Part shown: piece after piece, positions 36,822 to 46,175 of the stretch
Numbering within the stretch: the first letter of the stretch is position 1
How the letters are laid out: every line of letters begins with the position of its first letter
From: an uncultured Desulfobacter sp.
GTDB taxonomy: Bacteria; Desulfobacterota; Desulfobacteria; Desulfobacterales; Desulfobacteraceae
Reading direction: 5' to 3'
Assembly (NCBI RefSeq): GCF_963664415.1
Contig: NZ_OY761440.1
Span: 1,054,001-1,118,000, forward strand
DNA: 64,000 nt
The notes under the pieces: model-generated
Databases searched by the model: none
Told to the model about the DNA's origin: nothing
Seen by the model: only the letters and a program-made list of their open reading frames with translations
Position numbers and translations under genes: made by a program

Positions 36822-37382
36822 TTATTGAATCTGATCCACATCAATACCAAAGGTAATGGCTCCGATGATTTTATCGCCGTCGATCACCGGCACCGATACC
36901 TGGACCAGGTAGGCCTGGGCACTGTCGTCGAACTCCACGTCGTCAACAAAAACTGCGCCGTTGCCATTGTTGAAGGATTTTTGAAATTTAGCCTCATCCC
37001 CCTGCCAGAAATCGGAGGTTTTATCCGTCATGGCCACGTTGGCTCCCTGATTGTCCATCACAAAAATCTCAGCATAAAAACTCTCGGATTCCTGGATGCC
37101 TCTCAGATGCCGACCGCATTCGGACTCCATAATAGACTTCATGTAATCGGCGATCCCCGGGGTATCCTTCCATTCGTTATCCTTGGCTTTAATCTGATCA
37201 AGGCTCATTCCCTTATCGTTTTGATCTTTAACCGCCTTGACAATAACAGGGTCTTTTCCAATATTTGCCAACGTTGAGTTGGCAAGTTCAACGACTTTTG
37301 CCGGGGCCTGTTCTGCATTGGACAGGACCGGGGTTAAAATTAAGGAAAAACCGATTAACAATGAGATGAGTGCCTGTTTCAT
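36822..37382 (-). CDS. Stand-alone periplasmic PDC/Cache-type sensor protein
   Basis: 186 residues from the ATG at 37382 (AAGGAG box); the longer frame to 37490 is rejected. A signal peptide (cleavage near SNA-EQ) precedes a single Cache-like domain with the typical strands AEIFVMDNQGANVAMTDKT and VSVPVIDGDKIIGAITFGID. There is no transmembrane output module. It lies 110 bases upstream of the 4HB chemoreceptor on the same strand, so it may bind a ligand and present it to that receptor. Confidence 0.82.
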   Translation of the reverse strand: MKQALISLLIGFSLILTPVLSNAEQAPAKVVELANSTLANIGKDPVIVKAVKDQNDKGMSLDQIKAKDNEWKDTPGIADYMKSIMESECGRHLRGIQESESFYAEIFVMDNQGANVAMTDKTSDFWQGDEAKFQKSFNNGNGAVFVDDVEFDDSAQAYLVQVSVPVIDGDKIIGAITFGIDVDQIQ

Positions 37383-37771
37383 TATACGCTCCTTAAATAA
37401 AATTAAGTTAAATTTGCCCACTTCAAATACGGCGAATGCTTTTTTTAGCGGGTCAAAAAAATTTGAATCGAATCGTAATATAATCGGCATAATTGAAAAG
37501 CCGACGTTAAAGATTTGATGAAATCAATATATTTATATATAACGGCAAGATAGATATAAATCAATACGTTTTGCCCTAAACCCGGCGATTTGGGGCATGA
37601 ACCACAAAAAATTCAATCTTTCGATACTCAGTACAGCCCCACGCCCCTGCCAAATCCGGTATCCTAAAAATTGCATTATTTTGCCGATAGGGTTAGGATG
37701 TGACCCAACATGGAAGCAGATGCCCTGTTTTAATTCAATATACTGATAATACAAGAAAAAGGAGCATAGAA

Positions 37772-38686
37772 ATGACAGATTTTCAACCCGCCTATCTTGA
37801 AACCAAAGAGAAAGGACTGCTCCGGGATAAAATCAGTAAAGCGCGACAGCTGTTAAATTCCTGTGAGATTTGTCCCAGAGCGTGTAAAGCCGACCGTTTT
37901 TCCGGGGAGTTGGGGGAGTGTTCCACCGGCGACGAAGCGATTGTATCCAGTTTCAACCCCCATTTTGGAGAAGAACCCCCATTGGTCGGGGCGTTTGGTT
38001 CCGGCACCATTTTTTTCTCCCACTGCAACCTGAAATGTAATTTCTGCCAGAATTACGAAATCAGTCACGATGGGGAAGGAGAGGAGTGTGGACTCGGGCA
38101 GTTGGCCGGCATGATGTTGATCCTGCAGAATAACGGTTGCCATAACATTAATTTTGTGACCCCGACCCATGTGGTGCCGCAGATTTTGTCGGCCCTGGAT
38201 ATGGCCATTGACGGGGGGTTAAGGATTCCATTGGTCTACAACTCCAGCGGGTACGATAAGGTGGAGACCTTAAAACTGCTGGAGGGGGTCATCGATATTT
38301 ATATGCCGGATTTTAAATTCTGGGATCCGGCTGTGGCCGAACAGACCTGCAAGGCACCGGATTACCCGGAAGTGGCCCGAAAAGCGGTTGCCGAAATGTA
38401 TCGGCAGGTGGGGGATCTGCAAGTGGATGAAAACGGTATTGCCACCCGGGGATTGCTGCTCAGACACCTGGTTATGCCTTCCGGAATGGCCGGGACTGCA
38501 GAGGTGATGTCATTTATTGCCAACCATGTATCAAAAAATACCTTTGTAAACATCATGGATCAATATCGGCCTTGTGGAAAAGCGTATGAAGTTAAAGGGT
38601 TGGGAGAGACGATATCTGAGACCGAATTTAACAAAGCTGTCCAAGCGGCAAAAGATGCGGAGATCAGCCGGTTTGCAGCGCTATAG
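37772..38686 (+). CDS. PflA-like radical SAM protein
   Basis: 304 residues from the ATG at 37772 (AGGAG box). It has an N-terminal pair CEICPRAC at about 31-38, and the radical SAM cluster motif CNLKCNFC near residues 88-95, within GTIFFSHCNLKCNFCQNYEIS. The fold belongs to glycyl-radical-activase-like enzymes of the AmmeMemoRadiSam/YfkAB-like branch. No glycyl-radical enzyme is adjacent, so the substrate is unknown. Nothing around it suggests an operon. Confidence 0.88.
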   Translation: MTDFQPAYLETKEKGLLRDKISKARQLLNSCEICPRACKADRFSGELGECSTGDEAIVSSFNPHFGEEPPLVGAFGSGTIFFSHCNLKCNFCQNYEISHDGEGEECGLGQLAGMMLILQNNGCHNINFVTPTHVVPQILSALDMAIDGGLRIPLVYNSSGYDKVETLKLLEGVIDIYMPDFKFWDPAVAEQTCKAPDYPEVARKAVAEMYRQVGDLQVDENGIATRGLLLRHLVMPSGMAGTAEVMSFIANHVSKNTFVNIMDQYRPCGKAYEVKGLGETISETEFNKAVQAAKDAEISRFAAL

Positions 38687-38832
38687 ATAGTGCCCGGCCG
38701 AAAACCGTCAATTTTTTTTACGATTACTTTGTTGGTAAGGTTCCACCCGAGGCGATGAATTGAAAAAATATTGGTCGTGTTTTTAAATTTTACTCCCCCA
38801 GTTTAATATTATGCTTGCACCTGAATAAAAGG

Positions 38833-38864
38833 AACCGGGCCTTCACATTGTGAACAGCCCGGTT
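38833..38864. other. Hairpin in the 775-base gap before the HD-GYP gene
   Basis: AACCGGGC and GCCCGGTT form an outer stem with TTCAC-ATT-GTGAA inside. No U-tract follows on either strand, so a terminator is doubtful. The rest of the gap (38687-39461) holds no believable gene or further structure. Confidence 0.45.
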
Positions 38865-39461
38865 ACAAAGGGGAGAGAAAAGAATTATGTTAAATTGAAG
38901 GGCTGTTGTTCGCATCCTCCAATGGATAAGTTTCTTATATCAGCCGCAAATGACCTGAACCGTACTCGAAGATTACCAGTTGATTAAAATTATAGAAAAA
39001 CAGATTTGAATTCTCAATTTTTCAGTAGCCTTACTTCCAACCAGCTCAAGCTCAAATTTCCATTTAGAGCATGTTCGGAAATTTTGTAAAACGATCCCAG
39101 AGCAATGGACATATATATTTTTTTCAAAATAGCACAGAAAAAGTCTGATCCGAGGGCATGTGTACTTGATCTGTTATTGGTGAGGGGCTCTGAATCTCAA
39201 ATAGTCCGGTTGTATACCATAAAGGTTCGCTTTCAAATTTCTGATTTAGGAGGAAAAAAAATGTAACAAATGTCCTCTCAATCAAATCAACTGGAACATA
39301 AAATGTTTTGATTGGACCATGATTGAAGATCGAAGTGTTTATAAGTACATTTTTCCTAATGCCAATAACATGATATATTACCGTTTCGTTGACATATAGA
39401 GAAGAGTTTGGAAATTTTCCTGTCAGCCATAGAAAACAGGAACCGGTTCAGGAGGTAAACG

Positions 39462-40496
39462 ATGTATAAATTGATCATATGTGCTCTGATTTTTTCAGGT
39501 ATTCTTTTCATGTTTTTAAGTATTAAAAAATTCCGAGACAATACCTCATTGATGAAAGAATTCTATATTGACGACAGTCTGATAAAACCAAGAGCCTTCA
39601 CCTTTCACCGCTCCTTATTGTTTTTATTTTTAATAGGTTATATTTTGACCCTGGGCTTTTATATATTTGATATCCATTTTGCATCAGATTTGGTCACTGC
39701 ATTTATTTTCTTTTTTGGTGCTGTATTTGTATTCATAGAAAACAATCTTCATAAAAATATTGTATCCTCCATTAAGAGAAACTACGACAAAACTATTCAA
39801 ATCAGCAGCGCTCTTGAAGAAGAGCGGGAGAAGTTATTGTCCCTGAACAGAAAATTAACTCAGACAGAAGATGTAACGATATTTGCGCTGGCCTACCAAG
39901 CGGAACTGCGTGATACTATTACAGGAAACCACATTGCACGTACAGCAAAATATGTAGAATTGTTGACCCAAAAACTCATGGAGGATAGTAAGTATAAAGA
40001 TTACGTTACTCCAGAATACAAGGTGGAAATTGTCAAATCAGCCCCGCTGCACGATATTGGAAAAGTTGCTATACCCGATAAAATTCTGCAAAAAGAAGGG
40101 GCATATACGGATGATGAATTCGATATTATGAAGCGCCACTGCGAATTTGGGGCTGATATTATCAAAAGAGCTATGCAAAAATTGAATTTTAGATCATTTT
40201 TGCAGATCGCCGAGCAGCTTGCACTCTCCCACCATGAAAAATGGGATGGTTCAGGCTATCCCATGGGGATGTCAGGCGATGACATCCCTTTGTCTGGAAG
40301 AATCATGGCTGTTGCTGATGTCTATGATGCATTAAGGACAAAAAGACAATACAAGGATGCATTTACTCACGATCAATCCTGCCGAATTATCATAAAAGAC
40401 AGTGGTACTCATTTTGACCCTGAAGTGGTCTCAGCATTCAAAAAACTGTCTGATCAATTTGAAAAAATTTCCATTGATTTCGGTGATGGTGCCTGA
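39462..40496 (+). CDS. Membrane HD-GYP c-di-GMP phosphodiesterase
   Basis: 344 residues with an AGGAGG box before the ATG. Three hydrophobic segments (about 4-21, 51-70, 73-92) and a short coiled linker (about 110-135) lead into an HD-GYP domain. That domain has His198-Asp199 (APLHDIGK), His257-His258 and Gly265-Tyr266-Pro267. HD-GYP enzymes hydrolyse c-di-GMP. The PilZ protein at 16606 and the flagellar genes are plausible parts of the same signalling network. Confidence 0.93.
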   Translation: MYKLIICALIFSGILFMFLSIKKFRDNTSLMKEFYIDDSLIKPRAFTFHRSLLFLFLIGYILTLGFYIFDIHFASDLVTAFIFFFGAVFVFIENNLHKNIVSSIKRNYDKTIQISSALEEEREKLLSLNRKLTQTEDVTIFALAYQAELRDTITGNHIARTAKYVELLTQKLMEDSKYKDYVTPEYKVEIVKSAPLHDIGKVAIPDKILQKEGAYTDDEFDIMKRHCEFGADIIKRAMQKLNFRSFLQIAEQLALSHHEKWDGSGYPMGMSGDDIPLSGRIMAVADVYDALRTKRQYKDAFTHDQSCRIIIKDSGTHFDPEVVSAFKKLSDQFEKISIDFGDGA

Positions 40497-40540
40497 TCAA
40501 TTTCGACTTGATTTCTTGCACTCATTCAGAGTAAAAGCCG

Positions 40541-40610
40541 ACCCCACAATTTGTCTATCAATGTGGTGTGTAACTCTTGGCAGTAAAGGCGTTGACTATT
40601 TTTGTTATTG
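40541..40610 (+). repeat. 70-bp direct repeat, left copy
   Basis: Begins ACCCCACAAT, contains TGTCTAT flanked by a CCACA/TGTGG hairpin, and ends GTTGACT..TTTTGTTATTG. The right copy at 45817-45886 has the same length and orientation. The pair brackets the IS110/ParB-AAA/TOPRIM island. The rest of 40611-41172 shows nothing convincing; the frame at 40846-41205 lacks coding character. Confidence 0.65.
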
Positions 40611-41172
40611 AATACGGCTTTCAGATAGGCTTGAGCGTGCCTGTATACCATCATTGTTCACACCGAAATTACTTAGTCTTAATGGGGCAATTTAAAAATC
40701 CAAATCAAAAGACACGTTTGCCTCTGGAGAATCAATTCTAATAAAGACAGAATCTGCCTTACCTAAAAGTATTTAAACAAGAAGCTTCTAAAAATTTTAT
40801 ATGAAACACTCTCCCATAAAAGGGGAATAGTGTCCCGTTGGTTTTATGGCTTTTTGTTCCACAACACTTTCATTACCGTTACAAATTGAAGGTATCAAAT
40901 CAATAAAGCTATCTCTTTCAGATAACAATTCAAGCACAGAAGACAACTTTTTAAATCATCAGCGGCGGTCGGTTTATACTATAAAAGTTTTATATACGTG
41001 GTACCTCTTCATGGAAGTCCAACAGTTCGTTGTGCAAAAAACCGACCAGTCATGTTATATTCGCGCTCTAAGGCTTCATTTCAACATCCGACTTTTTATT
41101 GCTGAATTAAAAATCTATTGTCAGTTGTACCCCTTTAATCAATATCTGCACAAAATATTTTTGATAGATCAA

Positions 41173-42432
41173 TTAACCTTCACAAGGAACAAGTTTCATC
41201 CCTAACTCATCAGCCTTTTTTGCCAAATTTTTCAACATCCTTTGTTTGTTAGGTTTGCTCAAGTATTCTTCTCCGAGGTCTTTATATCTGTCTCCATTTT
41301 TGATGATGTTGTAAATGGCTTTTGCAATTCTATGGGCTATGGCGACAATCGCTTTTTTGGCACCTCGTCTGGCTTTGAGTTTATAATACTTGGCTTTGTA
41401 ATATGAACCCTTCGTCTTGATTGCGGCCCAAGCGATCTGGACTAAAATCGTTTTGAATGGATGATTTCGAACCGCATTCCGGCCACTTTTCCTTTTACCT
41501 GCGCTTTCATTATTTCCAGGGCACAATCCGGCCCATGCAACAAAAGCGACCATGCTTTTAAACTCATCCAGTGTAACCCCGACTTCTCCAAGAACAGATT
41601 GTGCTGACTTCTTATCGATCCCGGGAATTTCATCTAATCTTTCCAGTAAATTTTCATGGTCACGGGTAAGTATTTCCAATCTGGCATTAATCTGTTCAAT
41701 CTGTCTTTGAAACATCTCAATGGCCTCCATCATGCCAATCAGTTGGAATCGATGATGATCCTTAAAATATCCATGGAGGCTTAGATACAATTCAGGAATT
41801 TTCTTTTTAAGACTTCCTTTTGTGCATTCCTGAACTTTCTCCAAGGTCACTTCATCGTTTTTGCATAACAAATCAATGAGATTCAAACCGGTAAGCCCGA
41901 ACAAATCAGAAACGACCGAATCAATTTTAATATTTGCCGTGATAAATAGTTTATGAACACGTCGCTTATAATCAGCGAGAGATTCTGTATATATCTTTCT
42001 CAATCGGCTTAATTCTCGCCATTCACGGACCTGTTCGGGAGGGATAAAACTCCCTTTTACCAACCCATGACGAAGCAGTCCGGCAAGCCATTTACTGTCA
42101 CAAATGTCTGTTTTCCTGCCGGGAACATTTTTAATATGCCTGGCATTAACCAAAACGACCTCCATCGTAGCTTCGATGGTGTTATAAACCGGATGCCAAT
42201 ATACCCCGGTACTTTCCATTGCCACTACAGGACAGCTATTTTTAATCAACCACGTTTTCATTTTTTGCAAATCTTGAGTAAATGATGAAAACTCTCGAAT
42301 CTCATGCTGTTCTTTCCCATTAGCATCAACAGTGATTAAACAGGCCGAAATTTTGTCTTTGTGAACATCCAAACCACAACAAATTGGGTGAACGATTTGG
42401 ATTAATGTGCTATTTTTTGATCTCTTGGTCAT
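41173..42432 (-). mobile_element. IS110-family transposase (DEDD type)
   Basis: 419 residues from the ATG at 42432. N-terminal RuvC-like motifs are present (CCGLDVHKDKI, AMESTGVYW, DICDSKWLAGLL). The C-terminal transposase_20 region reads IPGIDKKSAQSVLGEVG, then FVAWAGLCPGNNESAGKRKSGR. The protein appears intact. IS110 elements have no terminal inverted repeats, so the ends cannot be fixed by eye. In this group a bridge RNA comes from the non-coding end next to the gene. Insertion next to the ParB-AAA operon may have removed an upstream gene. Confidence 0.92.
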
Positions 42433-42484
42433 GGCTATCTCCTTATATTTTTCTTGGTCGAAAAAAAATTTGATAGCTATGACC
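42427..42484. other. Inverted repeat at the transposase start
   Basis: GGTCATGGCTATCT at the IS110 start codon and TGATAGCTATGACC at 42471-42484 are inverted repeats with 12 of 14 bases matching and a 30-base A/T-rich loop. They could form part of the element's guide RNA or an operator. Confidence 0.5.
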
Positions 42485-42489
42485 ATTTT

Positions 42490-42693
42490 TCAAAATTTGC
42501 AAGTGTTTCATGCTTCGTTGTGTCCGCTAGGACATGGGGGTTATATAGAATTGAAAGCGCAAAGACTATATGCTCTAAAAGAAACGAAATTCTTTATTTC
42601 TCCGCTACGGAGCTGATCAACATATATCTTGATGACGACGTTAAAGTGAACTATAAAAAGTTTGGTACAGCGTCAAAAAAACTACAGGATTAA
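42490..42693 (+). pseudogene. Possible 3' remnant of a gene upstream of the ParB-AAA gene
   Basis: A plus-strand frame ending at TAA 42691-42693 reads YFSATELINIYLDDDVKVNY near its end and looks more protein-like than its neighbours. It abuts IS110 sequence and ends 20 bases before the next gene. It may be the tail of an operon gene whose start was lost to the insertion. No family recognised; chance is possible. Confidence 0.3.
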
Positions 42694-42713
42694 GTTAAGG
42701 AACTGAAGCAATT

Positions 42714-44879
42714 ATGGCTGAAAACAATAATATTTCAAAGGCGGAGAAACGACCTTTAAGCTTAAAGAACCTCTATCTTGATCCTAATAATTATCGGTTG
42801 ATTCATGAGCCGGAATATGTGGAGGTGGGTGATGAAAATATCAAAGACAAATCCGTTCAGCGACGGACATACAGGTTGTTAACGGGAGACAAATATCAGC
42901 ATATTCAAGATCTTGTTGAAAGTTTTAAATCGAACGGTTACCTGCCGGTAGATCAGATACAAATCCGCCCTATTGATGATGGGGCGTATGTTGTTGTTGA
43001 AGGCAACCGAAGAATTGCGACTCTCAAATACCTGCAGCAAGAGTATGATTCCAAAGATATAGATCTTGGTGCGCTTGATTCTTCAATTTTCAGTGCCGTC
43101 CCTGTGGTTCGCTATACAGATAGTAACGAAATGCATCATCTCACCCTTATGGCACTTAAACATATCAGTGGGAATAAGAAATGGGGGGAATGGAACCAAG
43201 CAAAATTACTGGAAAAAATGCACACCGAATACAAAATATCTGAAGATAATATATGCAAGCGCATAGGTATATCGAAGGTTGAATTGAGACGAAGTTTACG
43301 CGCGCTCTCTTTTCTTCAGCAATATATTGATTCGGATTACGGAGACCAGTTTTCGGAAGGTAAATTCCCTATTTTCCGTGAAGTTGCGCGAAATGCAGCA
43401 ATAAAGGAATGGATAGGTTGGGATGACAGCACATATAAGGCGATGAAAACCTCCAACATGGAGCTTTTTTTCTCCTTAATATCTAGAGAGCCCTTGGAAG
43501 ATGAGGGCGACGACGGTGCCGTTGAATATGGAAATGGCTATCATGAACCCGCCTTAATCAAGCGAGATGATATCAGACTATTTGGAAAAATTCTCGACGA
43601 TCCAAAGGCCATGACACAGCTTCAACAAACCCGTGATATCAATGCCGCTTATAGGTCGAGCGATCAGATTTTCAAAGAACGGCAACAAGCTGCAATTTCT
43701 GCGGTTAACAATGAAATTGCAACCATAAGCCAAATGGTCATTCAGCCACAGTATCTGCCTGAATTGGAAAACGCTTTGGGGCGTCTCAAAGGAGCGATCG
43801 ATAAAACGAAAGCTTCTGGATTGGCAGGCGTTGAGCAGACCACAGCCTTTCACGATCGAATAGATGGACATTTCACTACTCTCAATGTCCATAATTACAA
43901 GCGGTTGCAGGGAGTGAATTTAGTCAAAATATCAAGACTAAACCTAATTGCTGGATTAAATAACTCAGGCAAAACTACCTTGCTTGAGGCAATTTATCTT
44001 TTGTGTAGGCAAAATGATTTTTCTGGTTTGATGGAGGTTATTCGTCGGCGTGGTAAAGTGGCTGTTGATAAAATCAACCCTGAATGGTTTATTGAGCAAT
44101 TGCCAGCTGAAATTAGTATCTCCGGGTGTTTTGACGGAAACAAGGCGGAAGTAGCATTTAGACATTACAAAGAGGAAGACAGAGAAATTGATGTTTCCAG
44201 GTATCTTGAATCCGTTGAAATAACCTCCGGATTCGGGGAAAAACGGCAGGAATCGATAACACGGATTTTTCAGGGAAGGGAAAGAGAAACCATTGCTAGC
44301 GGTAAATATATCCTTTGCCCTTCAATTTTTAGCAGTCCGTTTTTTTTAAATGAACCGCATCGATACACCGCTTTCTACCATAAAAGTACACAATCAAAAG
44401 CGCTTCCTAAGATATTTGAATTTATCAGGCAATCGGTTGTTGATACTGTGGAAGATATTCGTCTGGTGGATGAGTTGCAGCGCTTCCTGGTGACGGATCA
44501 GAGTTATGAGTACGCATTGGATTTGACAGAGTATGGGGAAGGTATGCAGCGCATTTTTTTCATATCTTTGCTTTTTGCCTCGGCCCAGAATGGCGTTGTG
44601 TTGATTGATGAGTTTGAGAATGCCATTCACAGTGAAATTATAGAAAAATTTGTTATATTTATTGATGAACTTGCGAGACTTTTTAATGTACAGGTTTTTT
44701 TAACAACACATAGTAAAGAGTGTATAGATGCATTTTTATCCAAAGTGAGTGATCTTACGGAGGTTACAGCTTGTGCGCTTGTAGATGACAAAGAGTCTAT
44801 TCGGGTACGAGAGTTTACTGGCCGGGAATTAAAGACCTTAGTTGACGCTGGCGATGTGGATCTTCGGAGGGCAATGTAA
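42714..44879 (+). CDS. ParB-domain/AAA (OLD-like) ATPase fusion, candidate defence protein
   Basis: 721 residues. Residues about 15-145 are a ParB N-terminal-like domain (GYLPVDQIQIRP, then VVEGNRRIATLKYL with the EGNRR box at 96-100). Residues about 150-200 include a helix-turn-helix-like stretch (KISEDNICKRIGISKVELRR). Residues about 388-700 are an SMC/OLD-class ATPase: Walker A GLNNSGKT (414-421), signature-like YGEGMQR (607-613), Walker B VVLIDEFE with Asp632-Glu633, and the His loop TTHS. The TOPRIM-like gene starts within its stop codon (TAATG). ATPase plus TOPRIM partner recalls PARIS, OLD and Gabija systems, but the ParB fusion is not one I know. Confidence 0.88.
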   Translation: MAENNNISKAEKRPLSLKNLYLDPNNYRLIHEPEYVEVGDENIKDKSVQRRTYRLLTGDKYQHIQDLVESFKSNGYLPVDQIQIRPIDDGAYVVVEGNRRIATLKYLQQEYDSKDIDLGALDSSIFSAVPVVRYTDSNEMHHLTLMALKHISGNKKWGEWNQAKLLEKMHTEYKISEDNICKRIGISKVELRRSLRALSFLQQYIDSDYGDQFSEGKFPIFREVARNAAIKEWIGWDDSTYKAMKTSNMELFFSLISREPLEDEGDDGAVEYGNGYHEPALIKRDDIRLFGKILDDPKAMTQLQQTRDINAAYRSSDQIFKERQQAAISAVNNEIATISQMVIQPQYLPELENALGRLKGAIDKTKASGLAGVEQTTAFHDRIDGHFTTLNVHNYKRLQGVNLVKISRLNLIAGLNNSGKTTLLEAIYLLCRQNDFSGLMEVIRRRGKVAVDKINPEWFIEQLPAEISISGCFDGNKAEVAFRHYKEEDREIDVSRYLESVEITSGFGEKRQESITRIFQGRERETIASGKYILCPSIFSSPFFLNEPHRYTAFYHKSTQSKALPKIFEFIRQSVVDTVEDIRLVDELQRFLVTDQSYEYALDLTEYGEGMQRIFFISLLFASAQNGVVLIDEFENAIHSEIIEKFVIFIDELARLFNVQVFLTTHSKECIDAFLSKVSDLTEVTACALVDDKESIRVREFTGRELKTLVDAGDVDLRRAM

Positions 44880-45751
44880 TGCGAGAAATCAATGTTCTCT
44901 TTTTGTTCTGTGAAGGTCCACATGATGTTGCTTTCTGCTATCTTGTAATGAAATATTGTTTCGGTATGAAGACCGTAAAGGACAATTTCAGTTTGTATCC
45001 TTCTCCTCTTCATAGACTTCTACCTCAAAATTTAAAAAAGCATGCTGCTGGCGATATGTCACTGGATATGGCACATAAGTTTTTTCTGCCTGATAGGACA
45101 GTTGCAAATGGAGATGTTTATGTTTTGCTGTTCAATATGGGGGGAAAGACACGAATTGATAACCCTAAGGAATTTCTTTCCTCTTTTTTACCTCTCTATG
45201 AAAGCAGAGCAATGTTTTCCAAGGATGCCGAAAGTATGGTTAGAGATGTGCGATACCTTTTTCTCTATGATGCAGATCATGAACCAGCAACGAAAATCTT
45301 CACGGATTGCCAGGTAAATTTTGAATATATAGAGGATCTATTATTCATAACTCAACAGTTTAATTCATCTCCAAAAAATCCAGGAGCGGCTGTAAGCGCC
45401 GATAAGGGAGTTTATGTTTTGGGTGATACAAATACAGGGAAAGGCACATTAGAGGATATCCTTTTACCAATTTATACAAAAACCCAAATAGACTGGTGTG
45501 AAAAAGCTAAAACTTTTATTGATGACGCTTTTAGTTTTCAATCAGAGCATGGAAATGAACAACAACACATCGCCGCAAGGGCGAAAAAAACTAAAGCCGT
45601 CATAACTGCGGCAGGGCAAGGAAAAAGGCCGGGGCGTCCTATGTCGGCAATCATTCAGGACAATGTCTTGGGTTCTATTGAAAATTTTCGGGCAAGTGAA
45701 CCCGTTCGAAAATTTGCTGATTTTGTCCATGAATTTGCAAATTTCATCTAA
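44879..45751 (+). CDS. TOPRIM-like partner protein, candidate defence effector
   Basis: 290 residues. The N-terminal CEGPHD with Glu12 and the later FLYDADHEP with Asp131-x-Asp133 match the acidic triad of TOPRIM nuclease folds (DUF3226/DUF4435-like). The C-terminal third has a basic segment (KKTKAVITAAGQGKRPGRP) and a helical end. It overlaps the ParB-AAA gene by one base, so the products are probably made in fixed ratio. By analogy with PARIS and OLD it would be the nuclease released or activated by the ATPase. The family is not certain. Confidence 0.8.
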   Translation: MREINVLFLFCEGPHDVAFCYLVMKYCFGMKTVKDNFSLYPSPLHRLLPQNLKKHAAGDMSLDMAHKFFLPDRTVANGDVYVLLFNMGGKTRIDNPKEFLSSFLPLYESRAMFSKDAESMVRDVRYLFLYDADHEPATKIFTDCQVNFEYIEDLLFITQQFNSSPKNPGAAVSADKGVYVLGDTNTGKGTLEDILLPIYTKTQIDWCEKAKTFIDDAFSFQSEHGNEQQHIAARAKKTKAVITAAGQGKRPGRPMSAIIQDNVLGSIENFRASEPVRKFADFVHEFANFI

Positions 45752-45816
45752 ATGCAATGCTGGTTTTAATCCTAAACAATAAACCGTTGTTTTTTAGTGT
45801 CTCTTAGGAAAACAAA

Positions 45817-45886
45817 ACCCCACAATATGTCTATAATTGTGGCTAAAAGCCTTTATTGAAAGGGGTGTTGACTTCTTTTGTTATTG
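45817..45886 (+). repeat. 70-bp direct repeat, right copy
   Basis: Same orientation and exactly the same length as 40541-40610. Both ends are conserved (ACCCCACAAT.TGTCTAT and GTTGACT..TTTTGTTATTG) and the CCACA/TGTGG stem is kept, while the central 25 bases diverge. It lies 66 bases after the TOPRIM gene. Confidence 0.65.
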
Positions 45887-45887
45887 G

Positions 45888-46160
45888 TAATGCCAGTTGA
45901 ATGTTCGTGGTACCCTTATAATCGACTTTGCCCTCATGACAGCCTCGCTTCCACTGGGCCAATTCAAAGGGCTTATATTTGATGCAAATTCCTTAATGTA
46001 TATTTACGAACGAATATGGGTGGTACCCTTTGGCCGCAAATTTTTATCCTCGAAATACGCCATGTATTCAGAAGGTTTTAATTTGCGCCCGCCTTGTACT
46101 CGACAAAATTTCCAGATTTTCGATCAGACAGGATATATTTGTAACTATTTTTCAAAGGGT
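45888..46160 (-). pseudogene. Possible decayed coding remnants
   Basis: On the minus strand two stretches read like protein in different frames: one with KYKPFELAQWKRGCHEGK and one with RKLKPSEYMAYFEDKNLR. Each is followed by KGTT and soon meets a stop. A shared GGTACCAC motif marks both. They may be relics of one mobile-element gene. No family named. Confidence 0.25.
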
Positions 46161-46175
46161 ATCGGGGGGCACCCC

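Noticed and set aside
37533..37754. 73-residue minus-strand frame before the radical SAM gene
   Set aside because: Overlaps the leader and ribosome site of the real gene, with no start signal or recognisable sequence.
40846..41205. 119-residue frame left of the IS110 transposase
   Set aside because: No ribosome site, biased composition, and the end overlaps the transposase stop region. No family resemblance.
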